A DNA stretch of 64,000 bases, from contig ONMA01000006.1 of NCBI GenBank assembly GCA_900318815.1, positions 20,519 to 84,518 on the forward strand, in the 5' to 3' direction. Origin of the DNA: an uncultured Prevotellaceae bacterium. GTDB lineage: Bacteria > Bacteroidota > Bacteroidia > Bacteroidales > Bacteroidaceae. This document shows positions 1 to 13,009 of the stretch, in pieces. How positions within the stretch are numbered: position 1 is the first letter of the stretch; each line of letters begins with the position of its first letter. The position numbers and the translations under genes are program-made. A model generated the notes under the pieces. The model was not told the DNA's origin and did not search any database. It was given only the letters and a program-made list of their open reading frames with translations.

Positions 1-414
<414 letters not shown>

Positions 415-443
415 TTGTCAATGACTAATCTCAATTGTCAATT

Positions 444-677
444 ATGTTAAAGCTGAAGATAGTTTCGCCCGAAAGGGTAGAGTTCACGGGTGAGGTGGAG
501 AGCGTGAAGGTGCCGGGCACTACGGGCAGCTTCGAGATTCTGAACAACCATGCCCCTATCATCTCCACGCTGCAGAAAGGAGTCGTGGAGTATGATGGCA
601 AGACGCTGCCTATTCTCGGTGGATTTGTCGAGGTGCAGAAGAACGAGGTGTCACTCTGTGTGGAGATAAGCGAATGA
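444..677 (+). CDS. atpC: ATP synthase F1 subunit epsilon, short form
   Basis: A 77-residue protein starting MLKLKIVSPERVEF and containing the family motif VPGTTGSFEILNNHAPIIS. It corresponds to the N-terminal beta-sandwich of epsilon only. The usual C-terminal two-helix domain, which in other bacteria inhibits ATP hydrolysis, is absent. Short epsilons are usual in Bacteroidetes, so this is probably not a truncation. An in-frame TTG nine bases upstream could extend the protein, but the ATG at 444 gives the canonical N-terminus. The stop codon overlaps the start of the next gene (ATGA at 674), implying translational coupling. Confidence 0.95.
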   Translation: MLKLKIVSPERVEFTGEVESVKVPGTTGSFEILNNHAPIISTLQKGVVEYDGKTLPILGGFVEVQKNEVSLCVEISE

Positions 678-940
678 CTCCGTTCATTCTTGCCGCACTG
701 ATGTTCGCCGTCCTGGGAGTATCCTACGTGAAGGGCTACGACCTTGTAAAGGCCAAGTCGCCGGGACATCTGCCTCAGTTCTACCTCATCATGGCAACGG
801 TGCGTATGCTGCTCGTGCTTACCTTAGTGGGCTGCTACGTACTGAGGACTGAAAACAAGGAGGATGTCGTCCACTTTGTTCTGGCCTGTTTAGGGATGTA
901 TGCCGTGATGATGGTGGTGACGCTCTCGATGAGACATTAA
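674..940 (+). CDS. Small membrane protein inside the ATP synthase operon (unknown function)
   Basis: An 88-residue protein with three hydrophobic stretches (about residues 3-20, 38-58 and 67-85) and a short charged loop between the second and third. Its start overlaps the atpC stop by four bases, and atpB follows 30 bp after its stop, so it sits where many bacteria carry atpI or atpZ. No sequence motif ties it to those families that I can see. By position it may help assemble the c-ring or move a cation for assembly, as AtpI and AtpZ do; this is inference. A perfect 18-bp palindrome overlaps its stop codon. Confidence 0.85.
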   Translation: MTPFILAALMFAVLGVSYVKGYDLVKAKSPGHLPQFYLIMATVRMLLVLTLVGCYVLRTENKEDVVHFVLACLGMYAVMMVVTLSMRH

Positions 941-954
941 GAACGAGTTCTTAA
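937..954. repeat. Perfect 18-bp palindrome across a stop codon, ahead of atpB
   Basis: TTAAGAAC-GA-GTTCTTAA reads the same on both strands and contains the TAA of the small membrane gene (938-940). It lies 17 bp before the atpB start. It could form a short mRNA hairpin between the F1 and Fo parts of the operon, or be an operator; no T-tract follows, so it is not a standard terminator. Confidence 0.6.
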
Positions 955-970
955 TTATGAATAATAAACT

Positions 971-2062
971 ATGAATTGTATACTAAAACGACTGCTCTGC
1001 ACGGTGCTTGTGCTCATGGCTCTGACGCCTGCGCTGAAGGCGGCTGACTTCTCGGCCAAGGAGGTGGTTCTTGAGCATATCAAGGACTCGCACGACTGGC
1101 ACGTGACCGATGTCAAGGATGCTAACGGCGAGACGAGGGCGATAGCCATACCGCTGCCCGTCATCGTCAACAGCTCCACGGGCTGGCATGTGTTCTGCTC
1201 GTCGCAGTTCGAACACCATGCTGCCGCTGACGGGTTGCGCCACGTGAAGGCCGATGCTCCTGCCGACATTCAGGGGCTTGCCATTGCCACCGAGGGCGAC
1301 CTTGCAGGCAAGATTGTCGAGAACGGCGAACCCGTGCTCGACCTCTCCATTACCAAGACTGTGGCCGTGATGTTCATCAACGTGGCGTTACTGCTCTGCT
1401 GCATCTTGCTCAGTGCCCGCTGGTACAAGAAGCACAAGGCATCCGACGCTGCGCCCGGGGGCTTTGTCGGCTTTGTCGAGATGCTGGTGATGTATGTGGT
1501 GGATGATATTATCAAGCCGGGCGTGGGCAAGGGCTATGAGAAGTATGTGCCCTACCTGCTCACGTGCTTCTTCTTCATCTTCACCTGCAATGTGATGGGA
1601 CTGATACCGTTCCCCCCGGGTTCGGGCAATGTGACTGGCAACATCGCCGTGACGTTCTTTCTGGCCCTCTGCACCTTTGTCGTGGTGCAGTTCTCGGGCA
1701 ACAAGCACTATTGGAAGGAAATCTTCTGGCCCGAGGTGCCTGTATTGCTCAAGTGCCCGGTGCCCTTGATGCCTGTCATCGAGTTTGTGGGAATCTTTAC
1801 CAAGCCCTTCGCACTGATGATCCGACTTTTTGCCAACATGATGGCCGGCCATGCCATTGCGGTGGCCATGCCCTGCATCATCTTCCTGGTGGCTTCCATG
1901 TCGGCTGGCGTATTCTTCAGCATGAGTGCCGTGAGTGTCATCATGAGTATCTTCATGATGTGCCTCGAGTGTCTGGTGTGCTTCATCCAGGCCATGGTGT
2001 TCACGCTGCTCTCCTCGGTGTTCATCGGTATGGCAAGGGCCGTGCCAGAAGGACACGAGTAA
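971..2062 (+). CDS. atpB: ATP synthase Fo subunit a
   Basis: A 363-residue subunit a, the stator half of the ion channel. It begins with a signal-like hydrophobic segment (about residues 3-22), followed by an extra soluble region of roughly 110 residues before the first core helix near residue 130. This long N-terminal extension is common in Bacteroidetes and much longer than in E. coli. The conserved helix PFALMIRLFANMMAGH carries the essential arginine (R285) that faces the c-ring. Several more helices follow to the C-terminus. It precedes atpE by 60 bp. Confidence 0.95.
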   Translation: MNCILKRLLCTVLVLMALTPALKAADFSAKEVVLEHIKDSHDWHVTDVKDANGETRAIAIPLPVIVNSSTGWHVFCSSQFEHHAAADGLRHVKADAPADIQGLAIATEGDLAGKIVENGEPVLDLSITKTVAVMFINVALLLCCILLSARWYKKHKASDAAPGGFVGFVEMLVMYVVDDIIKPGVGKGYEKYVPYLLTCFFFIFTCNVMGLIPFPPGSGNVTGNIAVTFFLALCTFVVVQFSGNKHYWKEIFWPEVPVLLKCPVPLMPVIEFVGIFTKPFALMIRLFANMMAGHAIAVAMPCIIFLVASMSAGVFFSMSAVSVIMSIFMMCLECLVCFIQAMVFTLLSSVFIGMARAVPEGHE

Positions 2063-2122
2063 ATATGATATAATAAAAATACTGAATATTAAATAGTAAC
2101 AACTTAAAAAAATCAAACAATT

Positions 2123-2359
2123 ATGATTACAACATTATTAGCAGCAGAAGGTGTTGCAAAGTTGGGCGCCGCAGTGGGCGCAGGTCTCGCAGCCATTGGC
2201 GCAGGTATTGGTATTGGTAGAATCGGCGGTTCCGCTATGGATGCCATGGCTCGTCAGCCAGAGGTAATCAGCAAGCTGATGACCAACATGATTATCGCAG
2301 CTGCCCTTATCGAGGGTGTTGCCCTGTTCGCAGCCGTTATCGCATTCATGTGTCTGTAA
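2123..2359 (+). CDS. atpE: ATP synthase Fo subunit c
   Basis: A 78-residue hairpin of two membrane helices joined by the conserved loop ARQPE (residues 43-47), which contacts the F1 foot. The first helix has the glycine-rich packing pattern GAGIGIGRIGG. The ion-binding carboxylate is E64 in AALIEGVALF. The positions that supply extra sodium ligands in Na+-type c subunits (a Gln in helix 1, a Ser/Thr after the Glu) are I31 and G65 here, which points to proton coupling. The protein forms the rotor ring. Confidence 0.96.
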   Translation: MITTLLAAEGVAKLGAAVGAGLAAIGAGIGIGRIGGSAMDAMARQPEVISKLMTNMIIAAALIEGVALFAAVIAFMCL

Positions 2360-2466
2360 TTGAGAATTGATAATTGGAAATTGACCATTGGTCATCGGAT
2401 ATGATGAAAATCCAGATGTTCAATAGTCAATAGTCAAGGGTCAATCATTATTAAAGTTCAGCATTT

Positions 2467-2964
2467 ATGGATTTATTGATTCCGAGTACTGGCCTACTGT
2501 TCTGGATGTCGCTGACGTTCCTCGTAGTGCTGTTCATCCTGTGGAAGTTCGGCTTCCCTGTCATCACTAACATGGTGGCAGAGCGCAAGGCTTTCATCGA
2601 TGACTCGCTGCGCAAGGCTCATGAGGCAAACGAGCGACTGGCCAATATACAGAAAGAAGGTGAATCCATCTTGCAGGAAGCGCGTGAGAAGCAAGCCCAG
2701 ATACTGAAGGAGGCTGCCGAGACGCGCGATGCCATCGTAGAGAAAGCTCAGGAAAAGGCAAGACAGGAAGGCTCCCGCCTGCTCGACGATGCCCGTTTGG
2801 CCATCGAGCAGGAGAAGAAGGCCGCCATTGCCGACATCCGCAAGCAGGTAGCTACGCTGAGTGTCGAGATTGCCGAGAAGGTGCTCAAGCAGAACCTCAA
2901 GAGCGACAAGGCACAGATGGACCTCATCAACCGTATGCTGGATGATGCTTCTTTAAATAAATAA
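2467..2964 (+). CDS. atpF: ATP synthase Fo subunit b
   Basis: A 165-residue protein with one N-terminal membrane helix (about residues 8-27, LLFWMSLTFLVVLFILWKF) followed by a long charged helix rich in Glu, Lys, Ala and Arg. This is the peripheral stalk that holds F1 still against the rotating ring. Length and layout match the family. It is separated from atpE by 107 bp containing the short palindrome TGACCATTGGTCA, and is followed 8 bp later by atpH. Confidence 0.95.
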   Translation: MDLLIPSTGLLFWMSLTFLVVLFILWKFGFPVITNMVAERKAFIDDSLRKAHEANERLANIQKEGESILQEAREKQAQILKEAAETRDAIVEKAQEKARQEGSRLLDDARLAIEQEKKAAIADIRKQVATLSVEIAEKVLKQNLKSDKAQMDLINRMLDDASLNK

Positions 2965-2972
2965 GGTTACGT

Positions 2973-3512
2973 ATGGATATAGGAGTAATTTCGGTTCGCT
3001 ACGCCAGAGCACTGCTCAAGAGTGCCACTGATGCGAAGATTGAGGACGGTGTGTACCAGCAGATGCAGCTCTTGGCTAAGAGCTACGTCGAGGTGCCACA
3101 GCTCAGGCAGACGATAGACAATCCTATGCTCTCGAAGGAAAAGAAGGAGATGCTCCTGCTCACCGCCTCTGGCGGCAGCGAGGCATCGCCGCTGACCAAG
3201 GCCTTCATTGCACTTGTGCTAAAGGAAGACCGAGAGAACATGATTCAGTTCATGGCAAATTCCTACGTCACTCTCTATCGCAAGCAAAAGAACGTCATCC
3301 GTGGAAAGCTCACCACCGCCGTTGCCGTCAGCCCCGACACGGAGCAGAAAATGCGACGCATGGTGGAAAGCAAGACTCAAGGTATTGTGGAGTTCGAGGC
3401 CGAAGTGAACCCCGACATCGTGGGCGGCTTCGTGCTCGAGTACGACACTTACAGAATGGATGCCAGCGTGCAAAGTAAGCTGCGCGATATTCTAAATACA
3501 CTTAAAAAGTAA
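2973..3512 (+). CDS. atpH: ATP synthase F1 subunit delta
   Basis: A 179-residue protein of the OSCP/delta family: the N-terminal motif GVISVRYARALLKSA and the C-terminal VNPDIVGGFVLEYD are the two family signatures. It links the top of F1 to the b-subunit stalk. The gene lies 8 bp after atpF and 9 bp before atpA, inside the operon. Confidence 0.95.
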   Translation: MDIGVISVRYARALLKSATDAKIEDGVYQQMQLLAKSYVEVPQLRQTIDNPMLSKEKKEMLLLTASGGSEASPLTKAFIALVLKEDRENMIQFMANSYVTLYRKQKNVIRGKLTTAVAVSPDTEQKMRRMVESKTQGIVEFEAEVNPDIVGGFVLEYDTYRMDASVQSKLRDILNTLKK

Positions 3513-3521
3513 AAATCTAAT

Positions 3522-5105
3522 ATGTCAGATAAAATTAAACCAAGCGAAGTCAGTCAGGTACTGCTCGAGCAACTGAAAGGTATCAGCGACGGCACGCAGT
3601 TCGACGAGGTGGGTACCGTGCTTCAGGTCTCTGATGGCGTGGCACGTATCTACGGCCTGCGCAATGCTGAGGCCAGTGAGCTGCTGGAGTTCGAGAATGG
3701 CACCATGGCCATTGTGATGAACCTGGAGGAAGACAACGTGGGTTGTGTGCTGCTGGGCCAGACGTCAGGCATTAAGGAAGGCATGGTGGTGAAGCGCACG
3801 CGCCGCATCGCCAGCATCCGCGTGAACGACAACATGCTGGGCCGCGTCATCAACCCCCTGGGTCAGGCCATCGATGGCAAGGGCGACATTGACCTGAAGA
3901 ACTCGTTCGAGATGCCGCTGGACCGCAAGGCGCCAGGCGTAATCTATCGTCAGCCGGTGAAGGAGCCGCTGCAGACGGGCCTGAAGGCTGTCGACTCCAT
4001 GATTCCCATCGGACGTGGTCAGCGCGAGCTTATCATTGGCGACCGTCAGACGGGTAAGACTGCCATCGCTGTCGATACTATTATTAATCAGAAGAGTTTC
4101 TACGAGGCTGGCAAGCCTGTGTATTGCATCTACGTGGCTATCGGCCAGAAGGCTTCTACCGTGGCTGCCCTGGTGCAGACCCTCAAGGAGCATGGCGCAC
4201 TGCCCTATACCATTGTCGTGGCCGCCACCGCTGCCGACCCGGCTGCCATGCAGTACTATGCTCCCTTTGCAGGTGCTGCCATTGGCGAGTACTTCCGCGA
4301 CCGCGGCTTACCCGCCCTCGTGGTTTATGACGACCTGTCGAAGCAGGCTGTGGCCTATCGTGAGGTTTCGCTGATTCTGCGCCGTCCCTCTGGTCGTGAG
4401 GCGTATCCCGGCGACGTGTTCTATCTGCACAGCCGCTTACTGGAGCGTGCTGCCAAGATTAATGAGCAGCAGGAGGTGGCCGAACAGATGAACGACCTGC
4501 CCGAGTGCATGAAGGGACATGTGCGGGGCGGCGGCTCGCTCACGGCTCTGCCCATCATTGAGACTCAGGCTGGCGACGTGTCGGCTTACATCCCGACCAA
4601 CGTGATTTCCATTACCGACGGTCAGATATTCCTCGAGAGCGACCTCTTCAACCAGGGCTTCCGTCCTGCCATCAACGTAGGTATCTCGGTGTCGCGTGTG
4701 GGTGGCTCGGCTCAGATCAAGTCCATGAAGAAGGTGGCTGGTACGCTGAAGATCGACCAGGCACAGTATCGTGAGCTCGAGGCCTTCTCGAAGTTCTCGT
4801 CGGATATGGATGCCGTGACAGCCATGACGCTCGACCGTGGTCGTAAGAACAACCAGCTGCTTATCCAGCCGCAGTACAGCCCGATGCCCGTAGGCGAACA
4901 GATAGCCATCCTCTATTGCGGTGTGCATGGCTTGATGCGTCAGGTGCCCATCGACAAGGTGCGTCAGTGTCAGGATCAGTTCCTCGACAAGCTGCGCACG
5001 GCTCACCCCGAGGTGATTGCCACGCTGGCCAGCGGCAAGATCGACGAAGAGGCAACGGGCAAGGTGGAAGCCGTCATGGCCGACATTGCCGGTACTTTCA
5101 AGTAG
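3522..5105 (+). CDS. atpA: ATP synthase F1 subunit alpha
   Basis: A 527-residue non-catalytic nucleotide-binding subunit of F1. The Walker A loop GDRQTGKT is at residues 173-180, and the family signature around [17 protein letters not shown] is present further on. Length is normal (about 500-530). It alternates with beta in the hexamer and contributes the arginine finger (in the SVSRVG segment) to the catalytic sites. It sits 27 bp before atpG. Confidence 0.97.
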   Translation: MSDKIKPSEVSQVLLEQLKGISDGTQFDEVGTVLQVSDGVARIYGLRNAEASELLEFENGTMAIVMNLEEDNVGCVLLGQTSGIKEGMVVKRTRRIASIRVNDNMLGRVINPLGQAIDGKGDIDLKNSFEMPLDRKAPGVIYRQPVKEPLQTGLKAVDSMIPIGRGQRELIIGDRQTGKTAIAVDTIINQKSFYEAGKPVYCIYVAIGQKASTVAALVQTLKEHGALPYTIVVAATAADPAAMQYYAPFAGAAIGEYFRDRGLPALVVYDDLSKQAVAYREVSLILRRPSGREAYPGDVFYLHSRLLERAAKINEQQEVAEQMNDLPECMKGHVRGGGSLTALPIIETQAGDVSAYIPTNVISITDGQIFLESDLFNQGFRPAINVGISVSRVGGSAQIKSMKKVAGTLKIDQAQYRELEAFSKFSSDMDAVTAMTLDRGRKNNQLLIQPQYSPMPVGEQIAILYCGVHGLMRQVPIDKVRQCQDQFLDKLRTAHPEVIATLASGKIDEEATGKVEAVMADIAGTFK

Positions 5106-5132
5106 GATTAGGAATATAAAAGCATAAAAAGA

Positions 5133-6101
5133 ATGCCATCATTAAAAGAAATTAAAGGCCGTATCGCATCGGTCAACAGCACGCGGAAAATCACCTCGGC
5201 CATGAAGATGGTGGCTTCGTCGAAGCTGCATCATGCCCAGGTGGCCATCCAGAACATGCTGCCCTACGAGACCATGCTTGAGCATATTCTAAAGTCCTTC
5301 TTAGCGGCAGAGGCTGAGGCGCAGACCATCTATGACCAGGAGCGGCCCGTGAAGCGCGTGGCCTTGGTCGTGTTCTCCAGCAACTCTTCGCTCTGCGGCG
5401 GCTTCAACTCGAACGTCATCAAGGTGATGATGAACGCGGTGAAAGGACTGTCGGAAGAGCTTGGTCCCGAGAATGTGGAGGTCTATCCTATAGGTCGTAA
5501 GGTGGCAGAGAAAGCACGCAAGCTGGGTTATCAGGTGAAGTGCGATCTGAACGAGCTGATTGATCATCCCAACGTGAAGCAGTGCATCGACTTGGCCGTG
5601 GAGCTGGGTTCGCGCTTCGCCAACGGGGAGATCGACAAGGTGGAGATTATCTATCATCACTTCAAGAGTGCCGGTTCGCAGATACTGATGAGTAAGACTT
5701 TCCTGCCCATCGACGTGGAGAGTGAGTTGGAGCGTGACCATGAGCGCGACCTCACCTCGAATGTTATCACGAAGAAAGCGCAGGATTATCTGAAGAAGAA
5801 CCGGCGCAAGCGCGAGGTGGCAGAGGATGAGGTGCGTCCGCTAAACGACAACTTCATCGTTGAGCCGGATATGGATACCGTCCTGTCGCAGCTCCTTCCC
5901 AAGCTGGCCCATCTGATGCTTTACACCGCCTTGCTCGACAGTGTGGCTTCCGAGCATGCAGCCCGTATGGTGGCTATGCAGACGGCTACGGACAATGCCG
6001 ATGAGCTGTTGCGCCAGCTGAACCTGCAGTACAACAAGAGCCGCCAGCAGGCCATTACCTCTGAGCTGCTCGACATCGTGGGCGGCTCCGTGAACAACTA
6101 A
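5133..6101 (+). CDS. atpG: ATP synthase F1 subunit gamma
   Basis: A 322-residue central-shaft subunit. The N-terminal coiled-coil motif KGRIASVNSTRKITSAMKMV and the C-terminal helix ending RQQAITSELLDIVGG are typical. It is longer than the roughly 290 residues of E. coli gamma, with a charged insertion around residues 200-240 (containing KKNRRKREVAEDEV). It is the last gene of the operon; a bidirectional terminator follows 20 bp after its stop. Confidence 0.96.
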   Translation: MPSLKEIKGRIASVNSTRKITSAMKMVASSKLHHAQVAIQNMLPYETMLEHILKSFLAAEAEAQTIYDQERPVKRVALVVFSSNSSLCGGFNSNVIKVMMNAVKGLSEELGPENVEVYPIGRKVAEKARKLGYQVKCDLNELIDHPNVKQCIDLAVELGSRFANGEIDKVEIIYHHFKSAGSQILMSKTFLPIDVESELERDHERDLTSNVITKKAQDYLKKNRRKREVAEDEVRPLNDNFIVEPDMDTVLSQLLPKLAHLMLYTALLDSVASEHAARMVAMQTATDNADELLRQLNLQYNKSRQQAITSELLDIVGGSVNN

Positions 6102-6121
6102 GCCTTGCTTTCTGCGTAAAC

Positions 6122-6161
6122 AAAAAGAGATGCACCCTCGCTTGGGGGTGCATCTCTTTTT
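6122..6161. terminator. Bidirectional intrinsic terminator between atpG and the GH2 gene
   Basis: The stem GAGATGCACCC / GGGTGCATCTC is flanked by an A-run on the left and a T-run on the right, with loop TCGCTTGG. It can therefore stop transcription from both the converging atp operon (+) and the GH2 gene (-). Confidence 0.9.
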
Positions 6162-6168
6162 GCGTGGT

Positions 6169-11279
<5,111 letters not shown>

Positions 11280-11320
11280 GTATGCTGTACTTAAATAATA
11301 CGGTTTATATAATCAATGTG

Positions 11321-11352
11321 CAAAATTAGCCATAAATTCTTGAATGTGCAAA
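11321..11352 (-). promoter_or_regulatory. Bacteroidetes-type promoter for the NTPase-CYTH gene
   Basis: On the minus strand a -33 box TTTG (11349-11352) is followed after 20 bp by the -7 box TAATTTTG (11321-11328), matching the Bacteroidetes consensus TTTG-N19-23-TAnnTTTG. The start codon is about 40 bp further on. Confidence 0.75.
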
Positions 11353-11475
11353 TAAATGCGTTTTTTTTAGAGTCTGTTTTCGATAACAGACCCGCTAATC
11401 TGCTAAATTTATGTAAATACAACCTCAAATCTACAGTTTTTCGCCAATTCTTACAAGAAATTGATAATAATTCAC

Positions 11476-11483
11476 TATCTTTG
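11476..11483 (+). promoter_or_regulatory. -7 promoter box for the XRE/Fic genes
   Basis: TATCTTTG matches the Bacteroidetes -7 consensus TAnnTTTG, 27 bp before the XRE start codon. No convincing -33 box is visible at the usual distance. Confidence 0.55.
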
Positions 11484-11509
11484 CAGAAGATAAAATTAAA
11501 AAAATACAG

Positions 11510-11728
11510 ATGAAAGAGATTAATCGCCTAAAATTACTACTCGTGGAAAAAAAGAAAACGAGCAAGTGGTTGTCTGAGCAACTGGGTGTTACCCCTTCAA
11601 CCGTATCAAAGTGGTGTACCAACACCTCTCAACCTGATATGGAAACCCTCGCAAAGATTTCCAAGCTCCTTGATGTCGGTGTGGAAGACCTGTATAACAA
11701 ACAGTTTTTGGAGTCCGTATCAATATAA
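11510..11728 (+). CDS. XRE-family helix-turn-helix regulator
   Basis: A 72-residue protein consisting almost entirely of one Cro/C1-type helix-turn-helix (residues 4-62; SKWLSEQLGVTPSTVSKWCT is the recognition region, LAKISKLLDVGVEDLY the closing helices). It has no effector domain. It is 34 bp upstream of a Fic gene. Small XRE proteins of this kind are often embedded in type I restriction-modification operons of Bacteroidetes, and an hsdS remnant lies just downstream. It probably autoregulates the locus. Confidence 0.85.
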   Translation: MKEINRLKLLLVEKKKTSKWLSEQLGVTPSTVSKWCTNTSQPDMETLAKISKLLDVGVEDLYNKQFLESVSI

Positions 11729-11762
11729 GAATAAATGGAATCTTTGGAAACCACTAAGCATC

Positions 11763-12815
11763 ATGGCAAAGAAAACAGAACCCACATACATCCCGCCGTT
11801 TACGGTGAGTGCTGAAGCCATTAACCTTGTGGCAGAGATTTCCGCACAGATGGAGCGCTACGCCATCCGTCTGGAACAGGAAGACGGTCTGCGCCTGCGC
11901 AAGGCCAATCGCATCAAGACCATCCACTCGTCACTGGCCATTGAGGGTAACACGTTGAGTGAGGACGAAGTGCGCGATATTCTCGACGGTAAAACTATCG
12001 TTGCCCCTATCCGTCAGATTCAGGAGGTGAAAAATGCCATCCAGACCTACGAACTCTATCCCACGCTTGATGCCTTCAAAGAGAAAGACCTACTGAAAGC
12101 ACATGGCGTGATGATGCAGGCATTGGTAGACGATGCAGGCCGTTACCGTCGTGGCGGCGTAGGCGTGTTTGGTGAGAAAGGCTTGGTGCATTTGGCACCA
12201 CCTGCCGACAGGGTGCCTATGCTGATGGGCGACCTCTTCAACTGGCTGAAGAATGCCAAGGACCACTTGCTCATCCGTTCCTGTGTGTTCCATTATGAGT
12301 TTGAATTCATCCACCCTTTCATCGACGGTAATGGCCGCACAGGGCGACTGTGGCAGTCGCTCATCCTCGGCAAGTTGCACCCGTTGTTTGAGCATCTGCC
12401 TGTAGAGAATATGGTGTATGCCAACCAACAGGCTTACTACGATGCCATCACTGCCAGCACCAATGCCGGGCAGTCGGGACCCTTCATCGACTTTATGTTG
12501 GGCGAAATCTACCAAACATTGAAAGCCCATCAAGGAGAACCGCTTCCTAATAAAGTGCAGGATAAGGTTCCTAATAAAGTTCCTAATAAAGTTCCTAATA
12601 AACTAAAGATAATGTACCCGGATTTATCGGATTCTATTTGGGCTGTATTTATGGAAATCAAGGCGAACCCTCATGCAACATCTGAAGAAATAGGCGCGTC
12701 ATTAAGCATTAGTAGCCGAATGGTACGCAAATACATTGCCATACTTCGTGAGCATAATATTATAGAACGTAAAGGTGGCAACAAAACTGGTTCATGGATT
12801 ATTTTGAAAAAGTAA
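11763..12815 (+). CDS. Fic-family protein (class II, self-inhibited AMP-transferase-like) with repeat linker and winged helix
   Basis: 350 residues from the ATG at 11763. The reading frame stays open upstream to 11586, but that stretch overlaps the XRE gene and is not Fic-like. The inhibitory helix motif S57-L-A-I-E61-G62 matches [S/T]xxxE[G/N] and lies N-terminal to the Fic core, which defines class II. The catalytic loop HPFIDGNGRTGR starts at H184. Residues about 260-282 are a low-complexity linker, iterations of VPNK coded by five 12-nt units. The C-terminal 65 residues (EEIGASLSISSRMVRKYIAI) form a winged helix, suggesting DNA binding. Fic proteins transfer AMP from ATP to a protein hydroxyl; the target is unknown. 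Confidence 0.9.
   Translation: MAKKTEPTYIPPFTVSAEAINLVAEISAQMERYAIRLEQEDGLRLRKANRIKTIHSSLAIEGNTLSEDEVRDILDGKTIVAPIRQIQEVKNAIQTYELYPTLDAFKEKDLLKAHGVMMQALVDDAGRYRRGGVGVFGEKGLVHLAPPADRVPMLMGDLFNWLKNAKDHLLIRSCVFHYEFEFIHPFIDGNGRTGRLWQSLILGKLHPLFEHLPVENMVYANQQAYYDAITASTNAGQSGPFIDFMLGEIYQTLKAHQGEPLPNKVQDKVPNKVPNKVPNKLKIMYPDLSDSIWAVFMEIKANPHATSEEIGASLSISSRMVRKYIAILREHNIIERKGGNKTGSWIILKK
12546..12605 (+). repeat. 12-nt tandem repeat inside the Fic gene (five units)
   Basis: Five consecutive 12-bp units of type CCTAATAAAGTT (the first, second and last diverged) encode the VPNK linker between the Fic core and the winged helix. The unit is a multiple of three, so unit gain or loss keeps the frame. Confidence 0.9.
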
Positions 12816-12827
12816 AAACAATGGAGT

Positions 12828-12875
12828 AGTTCGGTCTATAGTTCGGTGGAAAGTTCGGTCTAAAGTACGGTAATA
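12828..12875 (+). repeat. Second 12-nt tandem repeat, just after the Fic stop (four units)
   Basis: Four 12-bp units of type AGTTCGGTCTAT begin 12 bp after the Fic stop. They share the period, but not the sequence, of the array inside the gene. In one frame they read FGLKYG-like peptides. Confidence 0.8.
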
Positions 12876-12880
12876 AAAAA

Positions 12881-13008
12881 ATGGAAAGATACAGCGAATA
12901 TAAGGATAGTGGTGTGAAATGGCTTGGGGAAATTCCGAGGCACCCCTTAAGGAGCGTAAGCAAATTATCATCAATGATGTGGTGACGGGAAAAGTAAAAG
13001 TCGTGTAA
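12881..13008 (+). pseudogene. hsdS remnant: N- and C-terminal ends of a type I restriction specificity subunit joined by a deletion
   Basis: From the ATG at 12881 the frame reads MERYSEYKDSGVKWLGEIPR, the typical N-terminus of a Bacteroidetes HsdS subunit. At about 12940-12946 the similarity jumps to another frame, which reads LKERKQIIINDVVTGKVKVV and then stops at 13008; this is the usual HsdS C-terminus. The whole of both target-recognition domains (normally around 350 residues) is missing, and the two ends are out of frame. The gene is dead. It ends one base before the Bro-N-Fic start, suggesting that hsdS and that gene were once neighbours in one operon. Confidence 0.85.
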
Positions 13009-13009
13009 C

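Noticed and set aside
2123-2359. Sodium-driven ATP synthase
   Set aside because: The c subunit keeps only the Glu (E64); the extra Na+ ligands are replaced by I31 and G65, so proton coupling is more likely.
11586-11762. Longer N-terminus of the first Fic protein
   Set aside because: The in-frame extension overlaps the XRE gene and reads unlike any Fic protein; the ATG at 11763 gives a normal start.
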